Assembly: GCA_016213735.1 (NCBI GenBank)
Contig: JACQZU010000016.1
Location: 1-64,000 of the forward strand
Direction of reading: 5' to 3'
DNA from: Acidobacteriota bacterium
GTDB taxonomy: Bacteria > Acidobacteriota > Holophagae > Holophagales > Holophagaceae
Length of the DNA stretch: 64,000 bases
A program made the position numbers and the translations under genes. Shown here one piece after another: positions 27,819 to 41,732 of the stretch. Within the stretch, counting starts at the first letter, position 1; every line of letters begins with the position of its first letter. A model generated the notes under the pieces. That model was not told where the DNA came from. It saw only the letters and a list, made by a program, of their open reading frames with translations, and did no database searches.

Positions 27819-28316
27819 ATGGTCCCCCCGGTTCTCATCCCCCTGGTGCTCCTCCTCGCTTCCGCCCCTTCCAACCCTCCTGGAGCCATCGAAATCCGCC
27901 CCGGCCTCTTCGTGGTCCTGGGCACGCCTGGGCCCGCCACCTTCGCGGGGCTCAAGGCTGCCGGGGTCACCCACGTGCTGAACCTCCGCAGGGAGGGGGA
28001 GGCCGATCCCTCGGGAGACCGGGCGGCGGCGGAGGCGGCCGGGGCGGACTATGGCCGATGTCCGATGGACCGGGAGCCCGGGGACGCCGCCCTGGACGCC
28101 TTCCGACGCCGGATGAAGGCGCTGCCGAAGGAGGCCCGCGTGCTGGTCCACTGCGCATCCGGCAACAGGGTGGCCGGTGCCCTCTTCGCCTTCTGGGTTC
28201 TTGATCAGGGCCTGGAGGAAGCCCGGGCGCTGGAACTGGCCCGGCGGGCCGGGCTGTCCAACCCCGCCACGGAACGGGCTGTGAAGGCCTACGTGGCCAG
28301 GCTCAAGGGCCGTTGA
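27819..28316 (+). CDS. Exported tyrosine-phosphatase-like protein (DUF442-like)
   Basis: A 165-residue protein with a hydrophobic leader (PPVLIPLVLLLASAPS) and a compact phosphatase fold. The P-loop is VLVHCASGNRVAG, with Cys near 112 and Arg near 117. The spacing is C-x4-R, shorter than the classical C-x5-R and as seen in DUF442 / beta-lactamase-hydrolase-like phosphatases. GVTHVLNLRREGE earlier is also typical. A periplasmic location is inferred. The substrate is unknown. ATG 27819 is chosen for the leader. Its 3' end overlaps the convergent gene at 28303 by 14 bases. Confidence 0.8.
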   Translation: MVPPVLIPLVLLLASAPSNPPGAIEIRPGLFVVLGTPGPATFAGLKAAGVTHVLNLRREGEADPSGDRAAAEAAGADYGRCPMDREPGDAALDAFRRRMKALPKEARVLVHCASGNRVAGALFAFWVLDQGLEEARALELARRAGLSNPATERAVKAYVARLKGR

Positions 28317-29613
28317 GAGCCTCATCCGCCATTCGGCCGAGGTCTCCGCTGCCCTGGCTGTTGGCCAGGTGCTTGGCCAGGGCGGTCAGGAAGGCACCCC
28401 TCGCGGGGCCGGAGACCATGGATTCCAATTCGGCAGCGGCCGCCACGGCGAGGATCTGGTGGCTCTGGTTGAAGTGCGGATCGTTCCGGGAGGCCGCTTC
28501 GGCCAGCACGCCCAGGACCGCGCCGGGACCGGCGTGGCCCTCCAGCTGCTCCGCCAGGCCCATGGCCTCCGACGCCTCCCCGTCCAGGATGGCCTCCAGA
28601 AGGGCTTCGCTGGGATCCCCGGAGGCGGCGCGGGGAACCCTCGCCCGCACCCGGTCCTCAGGCTCCTCTGGAGGGAAGAGATTCACCAGGGCCGCCGCCT
28701 GCGCGTAGGGTGCGGGGTCCCCGGCGGGGGCCAGGCCCCGGCCCAGGGTGGCCAGGTAGACGAAGTTCCAGGAGGTCTTGCCTTCCAGGTCCCGGCGGGC
28801 GTCCAGTTGCCGCTCCGAGGCCGCCCGGACCAGGGCGGAGAGCAGATCTCCACTCCCGGCGCCTGCGGCCAGGCGGGCGCACCACCGGTCCAGCAGGTCC
28901 ACCAGGCCCAGGTCGCAGACCTCCCTCATCGCCACGGCCTCGTCGCAGGGGGCCCCGGTCCCCTCAGGCACCCGGAGGCCTTCCGGCAGCCGAACCCGGG
29001 CCCGGCGGTTCCAGAATTCGTCCCGGGGCTCCGAGGCCCCCAGCCAGAGGGCAATTCCCAGCATCCGCCGGGCCGTGGCGGGGGGAGGAGCCAGGCGGAG
29101 GTGCAGTTGGCCCAGGGTCCAGGCGTGGACGGCCTTGTGCCCCACGCTGGCCATGTCAGGAGCGCAGAGGGTCAAGGCCTGGTCGAAATCGGCCCCGCCA
29201 GGCACCTCCACCCCCTGAGCCTCCCCCCAGGCGAGCGCAGGCTTCCTTGAGGCGAAGGCAGCTCCGATGTTCCCCCAGCTCCCGCTTCCCGCACCGATGG
29301 CGCCCAGTCCGGCCCCGGAAGCCCGGTCCTCCCGGGCGAGGGCGTGAATCTGAAGCCCCAGAAGGCGAAGAAAGCTGGGTTCCGCCAGAAGGGGCCGGAG
29401 GCGCCAGACGGCCCAGAGGCCGGGCAGGCCGGGGGGGACGTGGGGCAGGCGGCCCGCCCAGTCCACCGTCGGGACCAGGGAATCGAAGGCCTCGCAGGTG
29501 GCTGCTTCCGGACCACCGGCCTCCCCGACCGCCTGCGCGAAGGCGGCGAAGAAGGACTCCGAGGGACGGCGCAGTTCGCCACGCCAGGCCATCCGCCGGG
29601 ATCCGGCGCTCAT
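28303..29613 (-). CDS. Unassigned 436-residue protein
   Basis: I do not recognise a family with confidence. The protein is soluble and mostly helical, with no signal peptide. Visible features are HKAVHAWTLGQLHLRL near the middle, MREVCDLGLVDLLDRWCARLAAG, and DPHFNQSHQILAVAAAAELE near the end. The spaced His residues recall helical oxygenases of the questin-oxidase type, but this is weak and I do not assign it. Its ATG overlaps the stop of the 203-residue gene by ATGA, so the pair is made together. It is convergent with the phosphatase-like gene and lacks its own promoter. Confidence 0.7.
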   Translation of the reverse strand: MSAGSRRMAWRGELRRPSESFFAAFAQAVGEAGGPEAATCEAFDSLVPTVDWAGRLPHVPPGLPGLWAVWRLRPLLAEPSFLRLLGLQIHALAREDRASGAGLGAIGAGSGSWGNIGAAFASRKPALAWGEAQGVEVPGGADFDQALTLCAPDMASVGHKAVHAWTLGQLHLRLAPPPATARRMLGIALWLGASEPRDEFWNRRARVRLPEGLRVPEGTGAPCDEAVAMREVCDLGLVDLLDRWCARLAAGAGSGDLLSALVRAASERQLDARRDLEGKTSWNFVYLATLGRGLAPAGDPAPYAQAAALVNLFPPEEPEDRVRARVPRAASGDPSEALLEAILDGEASEAMGLAEQLEGHAGPGAVLGVLAEAASRNDPHFNQSHQILAVAAAAELESMVSGPARGAFLTALAKHLANSQGSGDLGRMADEALNGP

Positions 29614-30221
29614 GGCGCGATCCCCCAGGCCTCGCACACCAGGCGTCCCCAGTGGTGGGCCCAGGCCCTCCGCCAAGTGGAACTGCCCCGCTCGAGCTTG
29701 GCCTCCTGCAATCGGGCCTCCAGGCGATTCCTCAGATCCGCCGCCCCCGGGCCCAGCGCCGCCTCCGCACAGGCCACGAGGGCGGAGAAGGCCTCCCGCT
29801 CCCGGTCGAAGTGTTCCAGGAAGCCGGGGGCGTCCGCCGGAGGCGCCGACGCCTTGAGGGCGGACCAGGCCTTGTGCGCCGCCCGGGCCCGGGGATCCGA
29901 GGCCAGGGGCTCGCGAACGCCCTCCCAGCCCCCGCCCCCGAGGCCGGGTCCCCCGCGGTCCAGGGCCGCGCGGAGTTTCAGGGCCTTCTCCACATCCCTG
30001 GCCATGTGGGCCATGGCCAGGAAAGCTCCCCGCCGTCCCCGCTTCGACCGCCGCTGGAAGAAGGCCTCCATGGCGTTCACCAGCAGCTCGGGTGGGACCG
30101 CGGCCTCCTCCCACTCCCTCAACTGCCGGAAGTCCTCGCCGCTCAGGAAGGCCTGTCGACCGTGCAGGTGGTAGACCCACTCGGCCTCCACCCAGTCCAT
30201 CTCCTCCCGGGTGTAGGTCAT
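29610..30221 (-). CDS. Unassigned 203-residue protein
   Basis: No named family. The N-terminal half (EWVYHLHGRQAFLSGEDFRQLREWEEAAVPPELLVNAMEAFF, in two parts) has a pattern I associate with uncharacterised short proteins of Acidobacteria and Deltaproteobacteria. The C-terminal half is helical, Arg/Ala-rich and ends in WAHHWGRLVCEAWGIAP. There is no signal peptide or membrane helix. ATG 30221 gives MTYTREEMDW; further upstream reading is Pro/Arg-rich and unlikely. It is the first gene of a two-gene unit and divergent from map, whose start lies 122 bases away. Confidence 0.72.
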   Translation of the reverse strand: MTYTREEMDWVEAEWVYHLHGRQAFLSGEDFRQLREWEEAAVPPELLVNAMEAFFQRRSKRGRRGAFLAMAHMARDVEKALKLRAALDRGGPGLGGGGWEGVREPLASDPRARAAHKAWSALKASAPPADAPGFLEHFDREREAFSALVACAEAALGPGAADLRNRLEARLQEAKLERGSSTWRRAWAHHWGRLVCEAWGIAP

Positions 30222-30343
30222 CAGGGCGCGGGCCGGGGCGGGGCCCCGGGCCCCGGCAGCGCGGGGAAGACCACCGCGAGAGCAGGTTTGAGGGCCATGG
30301 AGGGATTCTAACCTGCCGGGATACACTCAGCAGCGGAGGCGCC

Positions 30344-31138
30344 GTGCTCATCCGCGAGCAGATCCGCTACAAGAGCCGCAGGGAGATCGAGAAACTCCGC
30401 GCGGCGGGACGGATTGCGGCCAACGCCCTCCGAGTGGCGGCCCGGGCCGCCCAGCCCGGAGTGTCCCTGCTCGAGCTGGACAAACTCGCGGAGGATTTCA
30501 TCCGGAGGCAGGGGGCCACGCCGTCCTTCAAGGGGTACCACGGCTTCCCCGCCACCCTCTGCACTTCGGTGAACGACCGGGTGGTGCACGGCATTCCCAC
30601 CAGCTACCGCCTCCAGGAGGGAGACATCATCGCCATCGACTGCGGCGCCAAGCTGGAGGGCTACCACGGCGACACCTGCCTCACCGTGGGGGTCGGAGAG
30701 GTCGGGGAGGCCGCCAGGGCCCTCATGCAGAGCTGCCAGCTGGCCATGTTCGTGGGCATCGAGCACTGCCGGGTGGGACTGCGCCTGGGGGACATGTCCA
30801 GCGCCGTGCAGCGTTTCGCGGAGGAGCGGGGTTTCTCCGTGGTCAGGGAGTACATCGGACATGGCATCGGACGGGACCTGCACGAGGATCCCCAGGTTGT
30901 GTTCGCGGACCAGCGGCCGGGAACCGGCTTCCGCATGGAGCCCGGCATGACCATCACCATCGAGCCCATCTTCAACACCGGGGGGGCCCGTTGCCGGGTG
31001 GAGAAGGACGGCTGGACGGTCCGCACCGCGGACGGCGGCCTCAGCGCCCAGTTCGAGCACATGGTGGCCATCACCAAGGATGGTCCCGAGATTCTCTCCC
31101 TCCCTGACCCGGAGTTCGAGATGCCGGACGGGACCTAG
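30344..31138 (+). CDS. map: Methionine aminopeptidase, type I
   Basis: This enzyme removes the initiator methionine from nascent proteins whose second residue is small. The 264-residue type I enzyme has all ligands of the two-metal site in the expected order: Asp 99 (IDCGAK), Asp 110 (HGDTC), His 173 (YIGHGIG), Glu 207 (TIEPIF) and Glu 238 (FEHMV). His 82 in VVHGIP is the catalytic partner. It begins with GTG 30344, after cggaggcgcc; this matches the normal N-terminus ([20 protein letters not shown], in family alignments). No zinc-finger extension is present. Confidence 0.96.
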   Translation: MLIREQIRYKSRREIEKLRAAGRIAANALRVAARAAQPGVSLLELDKLAEDFIRRQGATPSFKGYHGFPATLCTSVNDRVVHGIPTSYRLQEGDIIAIDCGAKLEGYHGDTCLTVGVGEVGEAARALMQSCQLAMFVGIEHCRVGLRLGDMSSAVQRFAEERGFSVVREYIGHGIGRDLHEDPQVVFADQRPGTGFRMEPGMTITIEPIFNTGGARCRVEKDGWTVRTADGGLSAQFEHMVAITKDGPEILSLPDPEFEMPDGT

Positions 31139-31329
31139 CCCGGAGGATTGGCGGAGCTTATCGACCGATTACCAAGGCCAATCGGGCCTCCCCCGGGGCC
31201 CATGATAAGGTTGGCCATGGTGGGTCTGGCACCGAATGGTCGCGGAGCGCCGGCAGTTTCGAATGCCGGGAGCCGACTGCGGGCCTCGCGCCGCACCGGA
31301 CCCGGATCCTAGGGCCCGCGAGGGAACCC

Positions 31330-35943
<4,614 letters not shown>

Positions 35944-35944
35944 C

Positions 35945-37423
35945 ATGGGCAAGAGCACCGGTTTCATCGAGTACGCCCGCCAGCTCCCGGAAGACCGGGA
36001 CCCCCGCGACCGGGTGAAGGACTGGAACGAATTCCATCCCCGGGTCCCCGCCGAGGCTCTCAAGCGTCAGGGCGCGCGCTGCATGGACTGCGGCACCCCC
36101 TACTGCCACACCGGAAAACTCATGGCGGGCATGGCCTCGGGCTGCCCCCTGAACAACCTGATCCCGGACTTCAACGACCTCGTGTACCACGGCCAGTGGC
36201 AACGGGCCCTCCGCCGCCTCCTGAAGACCAACAATTTCCCGGAGTTCACCGGCCGGGTGTGCCCGGCGCCCTGCGAAGGTTCCTGCACGGTGGGCCTCGA
36301 CGGGGATCCGGTGACCATCAAGGCGATCGAGTGCTCCATCATCGACACCGCCTTCGAGGAAGGCTGGGTCGGGCCCGAGTTGCCGGCCCTCCGCACGGGG
36401 AAGAAGGTGGCCATCGTGGGTTCGGGCCCCGCGGGACTGGCCTGCGCCGCCCAGCTCAACCTGGCCGGTCACACCGTCACCGTCTTCGAACGGGCGGACC
36501 GGATCGGCGGCCTCCTGATGTACGGCATTCCCAACATGAAGCTGGACAAGGCGCTGGTGGAGCGCCGGGTGGGTCTCATGGCCCGCAACGGCATCCGTTT
36601 CGTGACCGGCGTGGAAATCGGCCGTGACATTCCCTCGGAGAAGCTGCTGGAGGAGTACCACGCCACCGTCTTCTGCTGCGGCGCCACCCAGGCCCGGGAG
36701 CTGGAGGTGGAAGGGCGGCGGCTCGCCGGGGTCCACCTCGCCATGGACTACCTCACCGCCAACACCAAGAGCCTCCTGGACTCCAGGCTTGAGGACGGGG
36801 CCTACATCTCCGGAAAGGACAAGGACGTGGTGGTCATCGGGGGTGGCGACACCGGCACGGACTGCGTGGGCACCGCCTTGCGTCACGGGGCCCGGAGCGT
36901 GACCCAGTTCGAGATCCTCCCCCGGCCCCCTGCCCTGCGTGGCCGGGACAATCCCTGGCCCCAATGGCCCAAGGTCGCCGGGATGGACTACGGCCAGGAG
37001 GAGGCCGCCGCCCTCCAGGGCGCGGACCCACGCCACTACGGCATCCTCACCAAGCGTTTCGCGGGGGACGGCGCGGTGGCGGAGGTTCACACCGTGGACC
37101 TCCGGTGGACCCGCAGCGGGGAGCGGATGCAGAGCGAGGAGGTCCCCGGGAGCGGTCGGGTCTTTCCCGCCCAGCTGGTGCTCCTGGCCCTGGGTTTCAC
37201 CGGACCGGAGCGGAAGGGCCCCATCACCGAGCTGGGCCTCAAGCTGGATGGCAGAGGAAACGTGGTCTGCGACGGCCAGCGGATGACCAGCGTGCCCGGG
37301 GTTTTCGCGGCGGGGGACATGGTCCGCGGGCAGTCCCTGGTGGTCTGGGCCATCCACGAGGGCCGGAACACCGCCCGCAGCGTGGACCGCTACCTCATGT
37401 ACGGGGAGACCTACCTGCCTTGA
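35945..37423 (+). CDS. gltD: Glutamate synthase, small subunit
   Basis: The FAD/iron-sulphur subunit passes electrons from NADPH to GltB. In its 492 residues, N-terminal cysteines ([22 protein letters not shown]) bind two 4Fe-4S clusters. [11 protein letters not shown] is the FAD site, [10 protein letters not shown] the NADPH site, and [19 protein letters not shown] the C-terminal FAD motif. Its stop codon is the first base triplet of an 89-base-period repeat (37421-37498 and 37510-37587) that probably forms its 3' UTR. Confidence 0.97.
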   Translation: MGKSTGFIEYARQLPEDRDPRDRVKDWNEFHPRVPAEALKRQGARCMDCGTPYCHTGKLMAGMASGCPLNNLIPDFNDLVYHGQWQRALRRLLKTNNFPEFTGRVCPAPCEGSCTVGLDGDPVTIKAIECSIIDTAFEEGWVGPELPALRTGKKVAIVGSGPAGLACAAQLNLAGHTVTVFERADRIGGLLMYGIPNMKLDKALVERRVGLMARNGIRFVTGVEIGRDIPSEKLLEEYHATVFCCGATQARELEVEGRRLAGVHLAMDYLTANTKSLLDSRLEDGAYISGKDKDVVVIGGGDTGTDCVGTALRHGARSVTQFEILPRPPALRGRDNPWPQWPKVAGMDYGQEEAAALQGADPRHYGILTKRFAGDGAVAEVHTVDLRWTRSGERMQSEEVPGSGRVFPAQLVLLALGFTGPERKGPITELGLKLDGRGNVVCDGQRMTSVPGVFAAGDMVRGQSLVVWAIHEGRNTARSVDRYLMYGETYLP

Positions 37424-37498
37424 TTTTCAGTGGGGGGCAAACGCTCGGCCTTGCCTCGCTGGGCCCCCCACACCCCCGCGCTCTCTCCCGGCCCAGCC
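37421..37498 (+). repeat. Structured 3' element, family 2, copy 1
   Basis: This starts at the gltD stop codon. The outer stem TGGGGGGC (37431-37438) pairs with GCCCCCCA (37463-37470). The linker is AAACG and an inner ggc-ctt-gcc hairpin lies within. The layout matches family 1 behind rpsO but with a longer outer stem and a different inner helix. Confidence 0.8.
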
Positions 37499-37509
37499 GC
37501 TCGATCGCT

Positions 37510-37587
37510 TGATCTTCAATGGGGGGCAAACGCTCGGCCTTGCCTCGCTGGGCCCCCCACACCCCCGCGCTCTCTCGCGGCCCAGCC
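37510..37587 (+). repeat. Structured 3' element, family 2, copy 2
   Basis: This repeats 37421-37498 with a period of 89 bases and very few differences, including the tgat.ttca lead-in. Copies 1 and 2 plus the relic at 37600-37792 fill the gap 37424-37809. Confidence 0.8.
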
Positions 37588-37599
37588 CGTTTCGCGGTC

Positions 37600-37792
37600 A
37601 ATAACAAAGAGCCCACCGCCAAGACGCCAAGACGCCAAGAAACGAGATCCAACACGAATGGAGTTCTTGGTGGGAAGCGGGGCTTCACCTGCTCCCTCAT
37701 GCCCCGGACTTGGCAAGACCGCGAGAGCCCGCGCCGCGGCATCCCTCCCGCAGGTTTCGTCTCCGCGCCCTCCGTCCCTCCGTGGTGAATTC
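37600..37792 (-). repeat. Gene-less GxxExxY-type cassette relic
   Basis: The left end has three gccaagac(g) units of period 9 (37616-37641). The right end, read on the minus strand, has caccacggagggacggagg and gcgcggag. Such short-period arms commonly border GxxExxY genes, but only about 110 bases without a gene remain between them. Confidence 0.5.
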
Positions 37793-37809
37793 CTTTCCCC
37801 CGGGTCCTC

Positions 37810-39978
37810 TCAGAACTGCAGGGCGTAGGCGAACTTCGCGAAGATCCCCCGCTCAGCCAAACGCTCGGACTCCAGACCGAGCCCAGGATCGCGGCGCCGC
37901 CTCCCGCTCCATCCCAGGTAGGCGTGGGTGAAGGCGTTGGGCTGCCACCCCGCCAGGAGTTTGAGGTACTTGTCCACGGAAGCCGGGTCGCGACCGTCGT
38001 AGCGCACCACGAAGGCCTGGACCCGTGCGTAGATGGCGAGCGGGAATTGGTACCCCGCCGTGCCGGTGAGCTGGCGGGCCCGGACGAGGCGCCGCCCATT
38101 CGCCTCCCCTTCCAGCTCTCCCGTGCGTGCGCTGACCGCATACAGAAAAGCGGAAACATTGCCCTCCGAGCCGAGGGTGAGGCTCCGCAACCGCGCCGGG
38201 TCCCCCGTGGCCAGGTCGGGAACGCGGTTCCAGGCCGCATTGACGAAGACCTGGGCCTCGGCGTGGCGCAGCCAGGACAGGTTGAGCCGACGGTTCCGGA
38301 TGGCCATGTCCCTGCCCTGGGCCCAGGCCCGACCCGCCGGGTCCAAGCCGATCTGGAGGGCCCAGCGTCCTGCGGTCTCGAGGTAGGCCTCGAAACCTCC
38401 GGCCTGTTCCATGGGGCTGCGGTCCCACCAGGTGTACCGGTACGCGCGGAACTGGACCCTGGCCTGGGCGAGCCGCCCGGCGTTCCATCGCTCCCTCCAG
38501 ACGAGTCCCGCGTTTTCCTGGTGGTAGCCCGTGAGGGTGGCGAAGCCCGAGGCCAGAACGAGTTCCGGGCTGCTGTCCTGGGTCGCGAGCCAGCCCGTCC
38601 AGTTCCGCTGGTTGAAATTGACCTCCAGGGAGGTGGCAGACCCCTGGCGGACGCGGTCGGGATCCTGGCCCTGGGGCAGCCGGGCCCGGGTTTCCACTCG
38701 GCTGCCGATGAACTGGAACGCAGGCCCCAGCCATTGGTTCCAGTAGAGACCGGCGCTCCTCCCCCCTGCGCCCTGGGCACCTTCCAGGGTCTTGTCGGTG
38801 CCCAGGACGGAAATCCCCGATCCCCGGCCGTCCAGGCGGAACCGCACCACCGCGGCCGAATCCCGGGTGGCGCGGCCCTCGGTTCCGAGCGCGCCGTCCG
38901 CGGTGAGCGCCGTCCCCCCCTCCCGGTCCCGGGCATGGAGGGCGGACCAGCTGGCCCAGGAATCCTGGCCGCTGACCTTGACGCCGTACAGGGGGTCCCC
39001 GATGGTGCGGCTGTAGAACTGGCGCTGGGCCCCCTGGATTCCGAGCAGGTCCATGCCTTCCAGGAAGAAGGGGCGTTTCTCCGGGTAGAACACCTTGAAG
39101 CGGCTGTTGATCTGAAGGGGATCCACGTCCGCCTCCACGTTGCTGAAATCGGGCCGGTAGGTGCCGTCCACGGTCAGGGAGGTGCTGGAATAGCGGAGGT
39201 CCAGCCCGAGGCGTGTGGTGTCGTGGGCTCCCGGAGAGGCCCCGGGTTCTCGGGACTCCTCCCGCCTGGCCGTGGCGAAGGGGATCACCAGGAAGGGAGA
39301 GCCAGGCTTGTCCACCGGTGCTCCCGAGGCCCGGGCCATCTGGCAGACGTCACAGGGGACGTCCCGGCTCTGGGGTGGCCAGGCGATGCCGTAGCGCCGT
39401 TCACGGGGCAGGATGCGAAGCACCCGCAGACCCCAGTCCCCTGGGAGGCGCCGCAGGCTGGAGTAGGGCACCCGGAACTTCACCACGTAGCCCCACTCGG
39501 TCAGGACTCCGGCGCTGTTCCAGAGCAGGTCGTAGTTGTAGTTCTCCCCGTCCGCGTCGGTCACGAGGCCATCGAAATGACCCCCCAGGGGAGAGACGAT
39601 CAGGCGAATGCAACTCTGTCCCTTTCCGGAGGGGTCCAGGTCGATGCCCAGGAAATCCATGTCCCCGAAGCTGTCCCGCTTGTGGCGCCAGGCTCGCACC
39701 TGTTCGGGTTCGGGGTCCCGGCACTCCGCCGCGGCGTAGAAGGCATCGGGGCCGAAGGCGAACAGGACCTTCGTCGGCCATCGGTTCTGCCCCTTGTCGT
39801 CGGGCATGACCATCCCGAACTGCTCCACCACCAGGGCCCCCTGCCAGCTGGAAAGGTCGGCGTCGGCGGCCCTGGAGGGAGCCTGGGACAGGCGCGGGAC
39901 GAGGACCCGCGGCGGGTCCGGCTTCTGGGCCGCGGCCGCGAAGAGGCAGGGGGCGAGCAGGAGGGCTGGCAGGCGCAC
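37810..39978 (-). CDS. DUF5916 outer-membrane protein with N-terminal carbohydrate-binding-like domain
   Basis: A 722-residue exported protein. The signal peptide (LPALLLAPCLFAAAAQ) is followed by a CBM9-like domain (about 35-220; WPTKVLFAFGPDAFYAAAECRDPEP region). The DUF5916 hallmark is then YRPDFSNVEADVDPLQINS with RFKVFYPEKRPFFLEG. The rest alternates aromatic and polar residues as beta-strands and ends in the aromatic FAYALQF, indicating an outer-membrane barrel. Family members are common in Bacteroidota and Acidobacteriota; substrate and direction of transport are unknown. Cys residues in DVPCDVCQ near the middle could form a disulphide. Confidence 0.9.
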   Translation of the reverse strand: MRLPALLLAPCLFAAAAQKPDPPRVLVPRLSQAPSRAADADLSSWQGALVVEQFGMVMPDDKGQNRWPTKVLFAFGPDAFYAAAECRDPEPEQVRAWRHKRDSFGDMDFLGIDLDPSGKGQSCIRLIVSPLGGHFDGLVTDADGENYNYDLLWNSAGVLTEWGYVVKFRVPYSSLRRLPGDWGLRVLRILPRERRYGIAWPPQSRDVPCDVCQMARASGAPVDKPGSPFLVIPFATARREESREPGASPGAHDTTRLGLDLRYSSTSLTVDGTYRPDFSNVEADVDPLQINSRFKVFYPEKRPFFLEGMDLLGIQGAQRQFYSRTIGDPLYGVKVSGQDSWASWSALHARDREGGTALTADGALGTEGRATRDSAAVVRFRLDGRGSGISVLGTDKTLEGAQGAGGRSAGLYWNQWLGPAFQFIGSRVETRARLPQGQDPDRVRQGSATSLEVNFNQRNWTGWLATQDSSPELVLASGFATLTGYHQENAGLVWRERWNAGRLAQARVQFRAYRYTWWDRSPMEQAGGFEAYLETAGRWALQIGLDPAGRAWAQGRDMAIRNRRLNLSWLRHAEAQVFVNAAWNRVPDLATGDPARLRSLTLGSEGNVSAFLYAVSARTGELEGEANGRRLVRARQLTGTAGYQFPLAIYARVQAFVVRYDGRDPASVDKYLKLLAGWQPNAFTHAYLGWSGRRRRDPGLGLESERLAERGIFAKFAYALQF

Positions 39979-40129
39979 GCGGGGGATCTCCCGGGAAGGA
40001 CGGGTCGCATCCCGTTACGCGCACGGAGGATCGCGGTTCAGTGTCCCCGCCAGGCCCGGCCACACCCCAACGGGCGGAGTCCCGCGGAGGGTTCCCTCCG
40101 CGGGGAGCCCGGGACGGCGGCGCCTCTCT

Positions 40130-40678
40130 TCAGTTGTCGGCCACCAGGTAGCCCAGGGCCATCACGGTGGCGTTGCTCGTGCCCGAGGGCCACCAGGGTG
40201 CCGACACGAGGAATCCCGGGCGACGGGTGGTTCCCGCGGGAAAGCGGAAGCCCGAGGAGAAATGCCGGGTCATGCTGAAGGGCCGGGTTCCCCCCGTGGC
40301 CTCCAGGCGAAGGGCATCGCTCCAGAGGTGGCTGGTGAAGGTGTTTAGGGCCGGATCGAACCATCCGAAGTACACGCGACCCCCGGTGTCCCCCGAATAA
40401 CCGCCGGGAGCGTCCCCGGACACGGAGAAGTCCGTGATGACGAGGTTCATCCCCGGGGGAATGGAGAACCCCATCCCGTAGGAGCCGTCGGGGGCGATGG
40501 TGGTCAGGGCGGTGTAATACCCCGCGGGCTCCCAGGAGGCGTGCCGGAAGGACAGGTAGACCATCTGCTTGGCGGGAACGTTGAGGTGGGTGAGGGCCTG
40601 GGCCTGGCCGGGAAGGGAGGGGCTGCCCCCGACCAGCAGGGCGAGCAGGGCGGCGCGGAAGGGGTCGGTTCGGGTCAT
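40130..40678 (-). CDS. Secreted protein of unknown function
   Basis: A 182-residue protein with a signal peptide (FRAALLALLVGGSPSLPGQAQA). The mature part is rich in beta-strand, Gly, Ser and aromatic residues, for example YFGWFDPALNTFTSHLWSD and GFLVSAPWWPSG. No cysteine, catalytic motif or known domain was seen. It may be a small extracellular or periplasmic beta-sandwich. gaggttccc precedes ATG 40678. It lies between the DUF5916 gene (same direction) and the divergent ispE; the 151-base gap to DUF5916 holds no clear terminator. Confidence 0.7.
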   Translation of the reverse strand: MTRTDPFRAALLALLVGGSPSLPGQAQALTHLNVPAKQMVYLSFRHASWEPAGYYTALTTIAPDGSYGMGFSIPPGMNLVITDFSVSGDAPGGYSGDTGGRVYFGWFDPALNTFTSHLWSDALRLEATGGTRPFSMTRHFSSGFRFPAGTTRRPGFLVSAPWWPSGTSNATVMALGYLVADN

Positions 40679-40809
40679 GGGAACCTCCGGGGGGTGGGGT
40701 TGAGGGGCAGGGGCGCCCTTTGGCCACGTTAGGCACCGCGGGGCCCATGAACCCGACCGGTTCGCACATTCCCGGGCGGACCGGTGCTCCCTCTCCTACG
40801 CTGGTAGGC

Positions 40810-41643
40810 ATGCGGATCCTCGCCCCCGCCAAGCTCAACCGCTTCCTGGCCGTCCTGGGTCGGAGGCCCGACGGCTTCCACGAGGTGGAACTGGTGACCA
40901 CGGTGCTGGAGGGAGTGGCGGGGCTCACCGACATCCTGGAGGCGGAGCCGGCCGAGGGGCTGTCCCTCCAGGTCGAGGGGCCCGCCGCCTGGGGCCTGGA
41001 AGCCACAGAAGAGAACCTGATCCTCCGGGCCTGGCGCATGCTGGAAGGCGAGGCGGGAGGGCCCCTTCCCGCCCGGCTCCACCTGGAGAAGGCCATTCCC
41101 CACGGGGCGGGCCTGGGGGGCGGGAGCAGCGACGCCGCCGCGGCCCTGCGCCTGGGCTGCGCCCTGTTCGGCCTGGCGGTCCCCGAGGCGCGCCTGTCGG
41201 AACTGGCCGCCTGCCTGGGCTCCGACGTGCCCCTCGTCCTTCTGGGCGGCACCGTGCATGGCCGCGGCCGGGGGGAGCAGGTGGCCCCGCTGGACCCCGT
41301 GCCCCTGGAACCCATCCTGCTCCTCCATCCTGGGCTCCACGTGCCCACGCCCCGGGTCTATGCAGCCCTGGCCTCCGTGGGCTACCCGCCCGTTCAGCCC
41401 CTTCCGCCGCTCCGCCCCGAGGAGGTGCCACCCTGGCGCAACGACCTCACCGCTGCGGCGCTCCATGTGTGTCCCGCCCTGGCCGAGGTGCGGGACCTGC
41501 TCCGGGGCAGCGGCGGAGAGCCCATCCTCTGCGGCTCCGGGAGCTGCTGGGCCGCGCGCTACCCGAGCCCCGCGGCGCGGGACGCGGCGGCCGACTCCAT
41601 CCGGGGGGATCGGCCTGGGTGGGGAATCTGGACCCTGCCCTGA
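40810..41643 (+). CDS. ispE: 4-diphosphocytidyl-2-C-methyl-D-erythritol kinase
   Basis: This is the fourth enzyme of the MEP isoprenoid pathway, phosphorylating CDP-ME at the 2-hydroxyl. The 277-residue GHMP kinase begins APAKLNRFLAVLGRRPDGFHEV, with the catalytic Lys and Asn. The glycine-rich ATP loop is IPHGAGLGGGSSDAAAALR, followed by LGSDVPLVLLGGTVHGRGRGE. NDLTAAAL and a GSGSCW segment (normally GSGS) complete the family. ATG 40810 has only a weak site (gtaggc). It stands alone, followed by an ABC exporter. Confidence 0.94.
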   Translation: MRILAPAKLNRFLAVLGRRPDGFHEVELVTTVLEGVAGLTDILEAEPAEGLSLQVEGPAAWGLEATEENLILRAWRMLEGEAGGPLPARLHLEKAIPHGAGLGGGSSDAAAALRLGCALFGLAVPEARLSELAACLGSDVPLVLLGGTVHGRGRGEQVAPLDPVPLEPILLLHPGLHVPTPRVYAALASVGYPPVQPLPPLRPEEVPPWRNDLTAAALHVCPALAEVRDLLRGSGGEPILCGSGSCWAARYPSPAARDAAADSIRGDRPGWGIWTLP

Positions 41644-41732
41644 GCTTTTCTCACCGGCGCGTCGCCTGCATTGGCCGATGCGCGGGCCCTCGGGCCGGGG
41701 GAAGATGGAACCCTGCTGTTTGAGAGGTTCCG

